Positions 50,941 to 59,035 of a stretch of 64,000 nt of DNA are shown here, piece after piece (position 1 is the first letter of the stretch; each line of letters begins with the position of its first letter). Location: positions 62,001 to 126,000 of the forward strand of contig NZ_JAVIFU010000008.1 in the NCBI RefSeq assembly GCF_031157315.1, given 5' to 3'. Below the pieces are notes generated by a model. That model worked only from the letters and a program-made list of their open reading frames with translations. It did no database searches and was not told the origin of the DNA. Position numbers and translations under genes: made by a program. This stretch comes from Paenibacillus sp. LHD-38 (GTDB taxonomy: Bacteria > Bacillota > Bacilli > Paenibacillales > Paenibacillaceae).

Positions 50941-53900
50941 ATGAAGCTACGCAAAATTATCACCTTAATCTGCTTGTGGTCGCTCTTTGCTACCCTTGTA
51001 ATCCCGGGACTTACCGCTAATGCCGAAGAGAACGGGTTTGTCGATGAGATGAACAACTTTACGAACGTGTTCCAACGCTCGAATATACGGATTGAGACAG
51101 CTGATCAGTCCTATTTTGGAAACGATGCCAGCCGTATGGTCCGAAACACAACGGCCACCGGATTTATGCTTTACAAAACCTCGATGCCGATCAACACCTT
51201 TACTGCCTACAGCTATTCATTTATAGGCGGGGGTATGCCGATGGTCGGGCATCGCTTCTATGCTTCTGCCGACGGCTCGACCTTTACTGAAGTGAATCCG
51301 TCGGTGTTTAGCTCCGGTGCGCCGGTGTCTAACTGGCAGCTTGTCATTTATGAGGCTGCTGAAATGCCGTCCGATACGCGATATTTGAAAATCGAGTTCA
51401 CCGGAGCTGATAAGGCTTGGACGCCTCAGTTATCCAAGCTGGTCATTAACCAAAATGTTAGTTCGGTGATGGCGGATCCGCCGAACGGTCTGATCGGCGA
51501 TCAGCCGCTTACAGTTGCTTTGAGCTCGGGAACGCCGGGAGCTTCCGTGTTCTATAAACTGAATGACGATACCGATTATAAACCGTATACGGGCCCGTTG
51601 TCACTTTCCGGGTTTACTGCACTGGATACGTATGCTTCCAAGGAAGGATACGTAACAAGTCCGGTCAAAACCTATAAGTACTATGCCAAAGCGGATATGC
51701 TGATTGACCGGTATGGCCAGGTCAAAACAGCTGATTTTCCTACAAAAGTGATAAACGATGCGGAATTACAGGCAGACGTTGCGAAGGATCAGGAATATTA
51801 CGGCAGTCTTGGGGTTCCATCCGATTTCGATGAGCTTGGCGGTTTAAAGGGCAGCAAGGAAGAGCTCCAGTTGGAAGCCACAGGATTTTTCAACATCCAG
51901 GAGGCAAGCGGCAAGCCGATTCTGGTTTCACCGAGCGGATCGGCTTATTTCAGCTTAGGTATGAACGGGATTACGAACAATGAAACTTTCACCTTGCTCA
52001 AGGGTCAGGAGACGAAGTTCGAATGGGTGCCGCCCTATGACAGCGAATATCATGATGCCTTCCAAGGCTCACAGGACGTATTTTCTTTCTACATGGCTAA
52101 TAAATACAAAAAAAAAGGGTCGATTCCGACGAATACGGAGTTTTTTGCGGAGGCGGTCGACCGGCTCAAAAAATGGGGCTTTAACAGCGCCGGCGCGTGG
52201 GGCTCGGGAACTTTGTCAGCGCAGAACGGTTTGCCATATACCCTTGTGCTTCCCCTCAACGGCATGAGTAAGCCTAGCGAAATCAAAATATTCGACATTT
52301 TTGCTGACGATGCGGAAGCCAAGATTGATGATGCGTTTTTTAAAACGCTGCCTGCTCTTAAGGACGATCCTTTGCTGATCGGATACTTTGTCGATAATGA
52401 ATACCATTATGAAAAGTTTTTTACGGCGGTTCCCAAGTTGAAGGCAAGCAATACGGGGATTAAGAAGCGTTTGGTTCAGATGCTTCAGGAAAAGTACGTT
52501 GATATTGCGGCCTTTAATGCGAATTGGAGCACGAATTATGCAAGCTTTACGGATTTAAACGAAGCGGCTTTGTATATCGATACGGCGGAGGCTGACAAAG
52601 ATATCGAGAGCTTTTTCCGGTTGTATTTGAACACGTATTACAGTACGGTGAAGCGCCTCTTTGATAAATACGATTCGAATCACCTGCTGCTTGGCGATAG
52701 ATGGCTCACGCTGCCGATGCAGAATACGAAGGTTCGGGGGATTTTGGCTGAGGAAGCCGGTAAATATATGGACGTTATCAGCATTAACCACTATGCGCAT
52801 AATCTTGATGTGACGATGTTGAATGAGATCTATACGAAGTCAGGCGGCAAGCCGATTATGCTAAGCGAATGGAGTTACGGCACAGCGGAGCAGGGGCTAA
52901 ACCCGATTGTGACGGGAGCCGCTGTGAATGAACAAGAACGTGCTTGGCGTTATCGCAATTATGTCGAAGGAGCGGCTTCTCTCGGATATGTCGTCGGTAC
53001 GCATTGGTTTGATTATTTAGACCAGGCTGCTACCGGACGTTGGTTTGAAGGCTTGACCGGAGAACGCTACAACACCGGATTGATTAATGTGGCAGACCGG
53101 CCCTATAAGACCTTTCTTGACGGCGTGATGCAGACGCATCATGACATCTATGATGTCATGCTCGGTAAGAAAGAACCGTTTAACCATGATTTCGGCGAAG
53201 AGACGCCTACGGGGAAAAATCAAATCATCAACATCCCTTATACGTCTGTACCGATTCCGCTCGACGGGGAAATGAACGGCTTTCCAGCAGGTTCCGAAGG
53301 AAAGGCGACGTTAACGGTCGAGAATCGGGTCGGAGGCAGCGGGGGAGATAGCATTACCGCAGATTATGCCTTCGCGTGGGATGAACAGCATTTGTATGTG
53401 ACGGCGCATATCAACGAACCGACACCGATGATGAACAACAACCCGAACAGCAACGTTTGGAAGGGTGACGGCGTGGAAATGTTCTTTGGCCCTAGCGAGC
53501 TTGAGCTGGCCGGCCCTCTCCTATACGATGACCGACAGATCATCATTAGCGCGGGCGCAGGGATTGAAGATCAGGAAAACTTTTGGTTATGGTTTAACAC
53601 AGGACGTCAGAGCTCAATACAGATGATTAAGGAAGCAGCAGCAGACGGTCAAGGCTATGTTCTTGAAGCCGCAATCCCTTGGGAATCGGTGCTGATGCAG
53701 CCGGAGAGCGGCAGGGAATTTTTATTTGACTTCGGCTTTAATGAAAGTGAAGACGGAATCAACAGGAAGCGGCAATATGAATGGAACGGCACAAACCGGA
53801 ACAACCTCGATCGCGGACTTTGGGGCAATGCTAAGCTGATAGAAGCCGTTGCCGTTGATCACACCGATCCTGTTGTTACCGTAACGGGAGTCGAACATGG

Positions 53901-55104
53901 CGGTGAATATACGGATCAAGCGATACCGGAAGTGTCTGTAGTTGACCCGGAAAGCGGTGTGAAGCATATCTCTATCAAGCTTAACGGTGCGGATTGGGCA
54001 AGCGGTACCGCTATAACGCAACCAGGGGCATATGTACTGACGGTAGAAGCGGAGGATAACGCATCCAATCAAACTTTGCAGGAGACACCCTTTAAGATTT
54101 ACGCCTCCACGAAGCTTGCCTCCGCGCAAGCAAACGGTGTGTATAGTGATCAGGCCAAGCTGGAAGCGATATTGACTGACAAGAATGGTATCCCGATCTC
54201 AGGGGAATCCGTATCCTTCCTGGTGAACGGCCAATCAGCGGGAACGGCTGTAACCAATGAACAGGGAACGGCGGAGCTTACGTATTCTGTTCAACAGGGC
54301 ACAGGAACGTACACAGTGGATGCCAAGTATGCCCAAAGCGAGAGCCGTTATCTTCGCGGCTCCGCTTCATCGTCGTCGCTTATGGTGTCGCGTGAAGCTA
54401 CTTCGATCAGTTATCAGGGCAGCCTGCTCGGAACGACATGTGAACCTATCTCTCTTGCGGCGCAAGTATCGGAGCCTTCTGACGGCAGCCAAGGGACTCT
54501 CAGCGGACTCCCGGTTACATTCGCGGTATATGCGGTCGAGCCGGACGGATCAAAAACACCGGTTGTACTTCCGCCGAATGAAGCCGAGGCTCTAACCGAC
54601 GCTGCGGGACTTGCTTCCTCCATGACAATGCTGCCTGCCGGATTATATGAAGTGAGTGCAGTGCTTATCGACAATCCGTACTTTATATCTGCCAGCTCGT
54701 CATCTAACATTGTCATGACAGGTCCAGCTCCTCAGCGGCTTATAGTGAAAGGGTACGTGGAACTGCCATCCGGGTTTGGGCCTGGCGCCATCTGGAAAGT
54801 GAAGCTGTATTGGGATGTGGAATTCAAAAACGGACTTCTAAAATATTGGACCTTGAAAGCAAATTCCACAAGCCAAAAGATCGACGTTAAATCGGACTGG
54901 ATCGTTACGGAAAGCGGAAACGCCTATATTCAAGGTCTGCTGAAAATAAACGGAGAATTGTACACCATCCGTTTGATGGCGCAGGAAACGGAAGCAAACA
55001 ATGGCCGCGTTAGCATTCAATTATGGAAAGGTCAAGCGGACGGCCCCACACCAGACTTTGAGCTTCTCAATGCTGGCTTCAAAGGCACAATCAACATCGA
55101 GTAA
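50941..55104 (+). CDS. Large secreted clan GH-A glycoside hydrolase (GH50/GH42-like) with CBM9-like and Ig-like modules
   Basis: The protein has 1387 residues from the ATG at 50941 (GGGAGGTC upstream). The signal peptide is about 1-28 (LWSLFATLVIPGLTANA). In order: an N-terminal beta-sandwich (about 30-180); a chitobiase-like Ig domain (about 185-245); the catalytic region (about 250-750), which begins IDRYGQVKTADFP and contains GFFNIQEASGKPILVSPSGS, acid/base E487 in GYFVDNEYHYEKF and nucleophile E643 in PIMLSEWSYG; a CBM9/DOMON-like domain (about 780-985); an Ig domain (about 995-1060); an invasin-like Big_1 domain; and two further beta-rich segments. The catalytic part recalls beta-agarases of GH50 and their relatives, but I cannot fix the family or substrate. 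It follows the LplA-type importer after 92 bases and is probably its hydrolase. Confidence 0.75.
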   Translation: MKLRKIITLICLWSLFATLVIPGLTANAEENGFVDEMNNFTNVFQRSNIRIETADQSYFGNDASRMVRNTTATGFMLYKTSMPINTFTAYSYSFIGGGMPMVGHRFYASADGSTFTEVNPSVFSSGAPVSNWQLVIYEAAEMPSDTRYLKIEFTGADKAWTPQLSKLVINQNVSSVMADPPNGLIGDQPLTVALSSGTPGASVFYKLNDDTDYKPYTGPLSLSGFTALDTYASKEGYVTSPVKTYKYYAKADMLIDRYGQVKTADFPTKVINDAELQADVAKDQEYYGSLGVPSDFDELGGLKGSKEELQLEATGFFNIQEASGKPILVSPSGSAYFSLGMNGITNNETFTLLKGQETKFEWVPPYDSEYHDAFQGSQDVFSFYMANKYKKKGSIPTNTEFFAEAVDRLKKWGFNSAGAWGSGTLSAQNGLPYTLVLPLNGMSKPSEIKIFDIFADDAEAKIDDAFFKTLPALKDDPLLIGYFVDNEYHYEKFFTAVPKLKASNTGIKKRLVQMLQEKYVDIAAFNANWSTNYASFTDLNEAALYIDTAEADKDIESFFRLYLNTYYSTVKRLFDKYDSNHLLLGDRWLTLPMQNTKVRGILAEEAGKYMDVISINHYAHNLDVTMLNEIYTKSGGKPIMLSEWSYGTAEQGLNPIVTGAAVNEQERAWRYRNYVEGAASLGYVVGTHWFDYLDQAATGRWFEGLTGERYNTGLINVADRPYKTFLDGVMQTHHDIYDVMLGKKEPFNHDFGEETPTGKNQIINIPYTSVPIPLDGEMNGFPAGSEGKATLTVENRVGGSGGDSITADYAFAWDEQHLYVTAHINEPTPMMNNNPNSNVWKGDGVEMFFGPSELELAGPLLYDDRQIIISAGAGIEDQENFWLWFNTGRQSSIQMIKEAAADGQGYVLEAAIPWESVLMQPESGREFLFDFGFNESEDGINRKRQYEWNGTNRNNLDRGLWGNAKLIEAVAVDHTDPVVTVTGVEHGGEYTDQAIPEVSVVDPESGVKHISIKLNGADWASGTAITQPGAYVLTVEAEDNASNQTLQETPFKIYASTKLASAQANGVYSDQAKLEAILTDKNGIPISGESVSFLVNGQSAGTAVTNEQGTAELTYSVQQGTGTYTVDAKYAQSESRYLRGSASSSSLMVSREATSISYQGSLLGTTCEPISLAAQVSEPSDGSQGTLSGLPVTFAVYAVEPDGSKTPVVLPPNEAEALTDAAGLASSMTMLPAGLYEVSAVLIDNPYFISASSSSNIVMTGPAPQRLIVKGYVELPSGFGPGAIWKVKLYWDVEFKNGLLKYWTLKANSTSQKIDVKSDWIVTESGNAYIQGLLKINGELYTIRLMAQETEANNGRVSIQLWKGQADGPTPDFELLNAGFKGTINIE

Positions 55105-55113
55105 CAGACAACC

Positions 55114-55151
55114 GCCCTGTCCCGCAGCTGCTGCGGGGCGGGGCATTTTAT
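55114..55151 (+). terminator. GC-rich terminator after the large hydrolase gene
   Basis: A 14-bp stem (55114-55127 with 55131-55144, inner arms CCCGCAG/CTGCGGG, some G-U) has a three-base loop and is followed by ATTTTAT. Confidence 0.8.
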
Positions 55152-55181
55152 AAAGAAAGTAGAGGAGGGAGGGAATCCATA

Positions 55182-56691
55182 ATGAATGAAACCTTGCACC
55201 GAAACTTGCTGTTGAAGCGTATCGAACGGTGGGAGCCCGACTATAACCCCACGGCTCGGCTTCTTCGTGTGCTATTTAGCAGTCCGGGCTACCATACCAC
55301 CTTAAAAAACAAGGATTATGTCCATTCCACTTATCCGAGCCTTGTGTATGCCGTTGCACTGCTGGACAGCGGTATCGCCGCTTACGAAGCGAGAGCCTTT
55401 GATATCCTTCGAACGGTAATTTCACTTCAAGAAACAGATCCTGAGAAGGATACATACGGTATCTGGCCTTGGTTTTGGGAGGAGCCTTTGTCGCAAATGT
55501 CTCCGCCGGACTGGAATTGGGCGGATTTTTGCGGAAGATAATGGGAGCTTTCGTCACGGCCATTGCAGGCGAGCATTATCATCGGGCTGATTACTATGAA
55601 TATGGTCTACAGCGGCTGGAACGGTTTCGTGATTTTACGAACCGCCTGCAAACCTTTCAGGAATATAACAGCCCGGCTTACGCGCTCATCACGATCCTTG
55701 AGCTATCCAAGCTGCGGACGGAGTCCGTCAGCCAGCAGGTCAAGGCGATCAGTGACGAGATGCTCGGCCTTTGCTGGAAAATGGTTGCCGAGCACTATCA
55801 TCCCGGGCTGCAGCAATGGTGCGGGCCCTATAGCCGAAGTTACAGCACCTTGCTGAAGCCTGAAACGGCCTCATTCCTACAGCTGGTAACGGAAGGTATG
55901 GCTTTCTTCCTGCCTTGGGAACAGCTCTCGTATTCCCCGGAGTGGTTCGGCAGCGGCATTCGATGCCCGGAAGCATACCTGCCGTATTTTCGGGAAACGC
56001 AAACTCACACGGTGCGGGAAATCTTTTATCGCGATGATAAGAAAGGCTTCGAAAAAACAGCTCATGCTTATATGATGCCGCAGTATGCCCTAGGTTCCTT
56101 CACCAGGGAGATCATGTGGAACCAGTGCCGAAGCCTGATCGCCTACCTCGATAACGGGGGAAGAGCGGCCTATATTCACTTGCGCGTCCTAAAAAACGGT
56201 TATGATTACAGCTCTGCGCTTTTAACAAGTGCGCAGCACGAGGGAGATGTGATCGGCGGACTGCAGTTTTTTACAAACGGGGGCGATACGCATTACTGGA
56301 TAAGAAGGGCGGCATTATCAAAGCGGAAGATCTGCGCATACGCTTTGAGGTTGGCGGACATCTGGATGATATGGAATGCAAGCTGGTTCAGCCGGATCAA
56401 ATAGAACTAACAGCCGGCAATGTACGAGCCTCGTTACGATTGCTGTACGGGATGTTTCAGGATTCGAATGAGCTTGAACCGACACCGCTGCAATGGACTG
56501 CAGCATTGATAAATGAGCTGTGGTGCGTAGATGTTGTTATTCATTCCGGTGAGAAACGTACGTTTGATTTTAACCTAATCCGCACGGCTACTTTCCTTTT
56601 CGCGGTTTCAATAGGCCGCTCAGCCGCTGCTCCTCTTGAGATTACCGTTACAGAGGACCGGGCAACGGTCGTCAAATCTTTTACCGTATAG
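55182..56691 (+). pseudogene. Frame-shifted gene for an unidentified (possibly alpha/alpha-barrel) carbohydrate-active-like protein
   Basis: Three consecutive frames form one protein of about 500 residues broken by two one-base losses. Segment 1 (55182 to about 55530) starts with GAGGAGGGAGGG before the ATG and runs to SPPDWNWADFCG. Segment 2 continues in the next frame from KIMGAFVTAIAGEHYHRADY to GGDTHY. Segment 3 continues from LDKKGGIIKAEDLRIRFEVG to the end. One extra T in the GATTTTTGC run near 55528 would join 1 to 2, and one base near 56297 would join 2 to 3. Trp/Tyr-rich helices (YGIWPWFWEEPL) suggest a helical barrel with a C-terminal beta domain, as in heparinase-like or related enzymes, but I do not recognise the family. 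It lies downstream of the large hydrolase. The breaks may be real or sequencing errors. Confidence 0.75.
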
Positions 56692-56787
56692 CTATAGGAG
56701 GCTTCCGCTACAATAACGAAATAAACATGCTGCTGTTATTATTTATCGGTTCAATTACTCGGTTGCTTTAGAAAATTTAGATACATT

Positions 56788-56884
56788 ATTATAGTTAACT
56801 CTTATTGTTACTATGTTTTCAATCAAGGTCTACAAAAATCGGTATTTATTCCGATAGACATGCATTTAAGAGATTAACTATAAT
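56788..56884. repeat. Long imperfect inverted repeat around a 62-base centre
   Basis: ATTATAGTTAACTCTTA (56788-56804) pairs with TAAGAGATTAACTATAAT (56867-56884), 17 pairs with one bulged A. Inside, ATCGG/CCGAT forms a smaller hairpin. No flanking target duplication is obvious. It could be a miniature terminal-repeat element or a structured leader. The rest of the 56692-56959 gap is AT-rich and shows nothing else. Confidence 0.55.
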
Positions 56885-56959
56885 GAAAATTAGCTTGTCG
56901 GGTAAAATTTGGATCATTATGCAAAGAAATGTGAAGATTTTATGTAGGAGGTAAAAGGA

Positions 56960-57142
56960 TTGCACAAAATTAAAATAATAACGATAATATTTGCTTTAGT
57001 ATTATTGTTATCCGGTTGCACGCAAGGCAATTCGAGACAGCAGGCGATTGATAAGTTGTTACAAAACCAGAGACATAATGTATCCGTCATTGTATTTACC
57101 GATAAATCACTTGAAGATTCTTTCGTAAATTTGTTGAGCTAG
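56960..57142 (+). CDS. Small putative lipoprotein (possibly truncated)
   Basis: The protein has 60 residues from TTG 56960, 10 bases after TAGGAGG. A lipoprotein signal peptide (IIFALVLLLSGC, C20) is followed by QGNSRQQAIDKLLQNQRHNV and a short hydrophobic strand. I do not recognise it. The good ribosome binding site and lipobox argue that it is or was expressed. It may be a truncated lipoprotein, since the sequence after the stop shows more gene debris (an HxlR relic from 57199). Confidence 0.5.
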   Translation: MHKIKIITIIFALVLLLSGCTQGNSRQQAIDKLLQNQRHNVSVIVFTDKSLEDSFVNLLS

Positions 57143-57198
57143 AACATAAACGAGATTAATAACCGATTAATGACGAATACAACTGCGATTACAAATGA

Positions 57199-57330
57199 TG
57201 CGATGTTTACCCGTCGGTCCCCCCAACCGTTGAATATTCGCTCACTCCATTAGGCAGGACCTTGCACGAATGGACAGAGTCCCACTATGATTCCGTGCTG
57301 CAGGCGAGAGAGCACTACGATCAAGAATAA
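57199..57330 (+). pseudogene. C-terminal relic of an HxlR-family regulator
   Basis: The frame ending at TAA 57328-57330 reads VYPSVPPTVEYSLTPLGRTL and then HEWTESHYDSVLQAREHYDQ. VPPxVEYSLTxxGRTL is the wing and following helix of HxlR-type winged-helix proteins. The usual eight or so residues between GRTL and the Trp are missing, and the frame closes just upstream (TGA at 57196), so the start of the gene is lost. It points to past deletion in this region. Confidence 0.6.
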
Positions 57331-57371
57331 ACGCGAGCGGCACGTTTCATTACGAATGATTCCATTGAAAA

Positions 57372-57391
57372 GTTATATATATATATATAAA
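57372..57391. repeat. (AT)n dinucleotide run
   Basis: A run of about nine TA units lies 50 bases upstream of the patatin gene. It could act as an AT-rich promoter element or slip in length, but nothing specific supports either. Confidence 0.5.
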
Positions 57392-57440
57392 CCCATCGTA
57401 CTCTCGTATAACTCCTGAAGGACGGAAAGGAGAGACGTCT

Positions 57441-58370
57441 ATGAAAGCGGATGCCGTGTTTGAAGGCGGGGGCGTAAGGGGGATTGCTTTTATTGGCGCT
57501 ATTCAAGTAATGGAGGCGAATGGCTATAAGTGGGAGCGCTTAGCTGGAACATCCGCCGGCTCTGTCGTGGCTGCACTTCTAGCCTGCGGGTATAGCGCCA
57601 GGGAATTAATAGAAATCATGAATACGCTCGATTACTCCCGATTGCTCGGAAAAACATGGCTTCATTATTTACCCTTTGTCGGTAAAGCGGCTCCGCTTCT
57701 GTTCCGGTCAGGAATCTACTTAAATACACCACTTGAAGACAAGTTAACCTATTTGCTGAACCAAAAAGGGGTGTCTACCTTCGCGGATTTGCCCGAGGGA
57801 AAGCTGAAAATTATTGCTTCCGATATTAGCAGCGGAAAGATGTTGGTCCTGCCGGACGACCTGTCACGTTATGATATTTCTCCTTCCCAGTTCCCGATTG
57901 CCACCGCAGTTAGGATGAGCACAACGATTCCCTACTTCTTTCAACCGTACCGATTGAAAACGAAGGTAAGAAGAAAAGCGTTTTATATTCTGGACGGCGG
58001 GCTTCTAAGCAATTATCCAATCTGGCTCTTTGATGTGGAGGGGATTCCGCGTTGGCCTACGTTTGGATTCCGGTTATTAGGAGAACATACGGAAATCCCA
58101 ATTCATGATATACGTGGTCCCTTCTCGATGTTTCGTGCCATGTTCCAGACCATGCTTAAAGCTCATGATCAACGGCATGTGGACAAACACGCCAAAAGAC
58201 GGACTGTTTTTATTCCGACAGGCCGAGTGACTGCCACTCAGTTCGATCTGAGCGCAGAAGATCGGGACTCGCTCTTTCAATCCGGGCAAGATGCAGCTCT
58301 CAAATTTCTATCTGGTTGGGACAGTGAGCAGTATATTAAAGAATATCGAATCTCTTACGAACACAAGTAG
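57441..58370 (+). CDS. Patatin-like phospholipase
   Basis: The protein has 309 residues and no signal peptide. It has the Ser-Asp dyad of the patatin fold: the oxyanion loop FEGGGVRGIAFIGA, nucleophile S38 in LAGTSAGSVVAALLA and D185 in YILDGGLLSNYPIW. It should be a cytoplasmic or membrane-associated acyl hydrolase that releases fatty acid from phospholipids or other acyl esters. GGAAAGGAGAG precedes the ATG. It has RssA/YchK-like length. The following DUF1259 gene is 66 bases away in the same direction with no obvious terminator, so they may be co-transcribed. Confidence 0.92.
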   Translation: MKADAVFEGGGVRGIAFIGAIQVMEANGYKWERLAGTSAGSVVAALLACGYSARELIEIMNTLDYSRLLGKTWLHYLPFVGKAAPLLFRSGIYLNTPLEDKLTYLLNQKGVSTFADLPEGKLKIIASDISSGKMLVLPDDLSRYDISPSQFPIATAVRMSTTIPYFFQPYRLKTKVRRKAFYILDGGLLSNYPIWLFDVEGIPRWPTFGFRLLGEHTEIPIHDIRGPFSMFRAMFQTMLKAHDQRHVDKHAKRRTVFIPTGRVTATQFDLSAEDRDSLFQSGQDAALKFLSGWDSEQYIKEYRISYEHK

Positions 58371-58436
58371 GCGGTAGTCCGTTTCAACCCTGTTCTCATA
58401 CTCATACCTTAATTGGAACAGGGGAGGAATGAACGA

Positions 58437-58823
58437 ATGACAAAAAACGGATCGCTATGTAATAAGTTCTCGACTATTATTGGGGGCGAGGCCGGCTTCG
58501 CTGGCGGAAAATGCGTATCGACCATAAACCGAGATCAGATAAGAGCAACCATCTTGGGAAAAAAATTCAGCGTAACGTCTTCTTTTTCATTCGAATCTTT
58601 AAATAGTAAAACGGGCAAAGCACTATGTTTAGGCAGAGCAGCTTTCTTACAAAAAGAAGTTAATACATTTATTTCGGCTATTCGTAAGCAAGGAATTAAA
58701 GTTACATCTGTACGCAACGAATGGCTGTTCGAGCATCCCCGTTTAATTTATATCAACATCGAAGCCGTTGAACATCCGCTTGTTTTCGCAACAAAAGTCA
58801 GGAAAGCGCTTGATGCTATTTAA
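58437..58823 (+). CDS. DUF1259 (LppY/LpqO-like) domain protein
   Basis: The protein has 128 residues from the ATG at 58437, preceded by GGGGAGGAATG; the upstream in-frame ATG at 58413 is weaker. It matches a single DUF1259 unit: CNKFSTIIGGEAGFAGGKCV, FSFESLNSKTGKALCLGRAA, FLQKEVNTFISAIRKQGIKV, NEWLFEHPRLIYINIEA. Longer relatives carry two such units and an HNHW motif where this one has RNEW, so the putative metal-binding histidines are not kept. Function is unknown. CCCTGTTC and GAACAGGG can pair just ahead of the ribosome binding site. Confidence 0.75.
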   Translation: MTKNGSLCNKFSTIIGGEAGFAGGKCVSTINRDQIRATILGKKFSVTSSFSFESLNSKTGKALCLGRAAFLQKEVNTFISAIRKQGIKVTSVRNEWLFEHPRLIYINIEAVEHPLVFATKVRKALDAI

Positions 58824-58848
58824 TTAAAGTGGAATTTCGTTTTTTAGG

Positions 58849-58883
58849 GAGCCGTGTGTTTACACTCGGTTCTTTTTTTATTT
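58849..58883 (+). terminator. Intrinsic terminator of the patatin/DUF1259 unit
   Basis: GAGCCGTGTG (58849-58858) pairs with CACTCGGTTC (58863-58872) with one mismatch and one G-U, followed by TTTTTTTATTTT. Confidence 0.85.
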
Positions 58884-59035
58884 TCAAAAGGGAAGGTTGA
58901 TCCTTATCGAAATGAAATAGACCATTAACTAATCCCATAAGATGGGTGTATTAGACTTTTGATGGAAAATAGGCTATCATACTATCGACCAAATAAATAG
59001 AGTTATAGATTTACTCTAATAGGGAGAGGGATACG

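Noticed and set aside
57372..57391. (AT)n run as a phase-variable promoter
   Set aside because: It is not placed between recognisable -35 and -10 boxes, so there is no evidence for phase variation.
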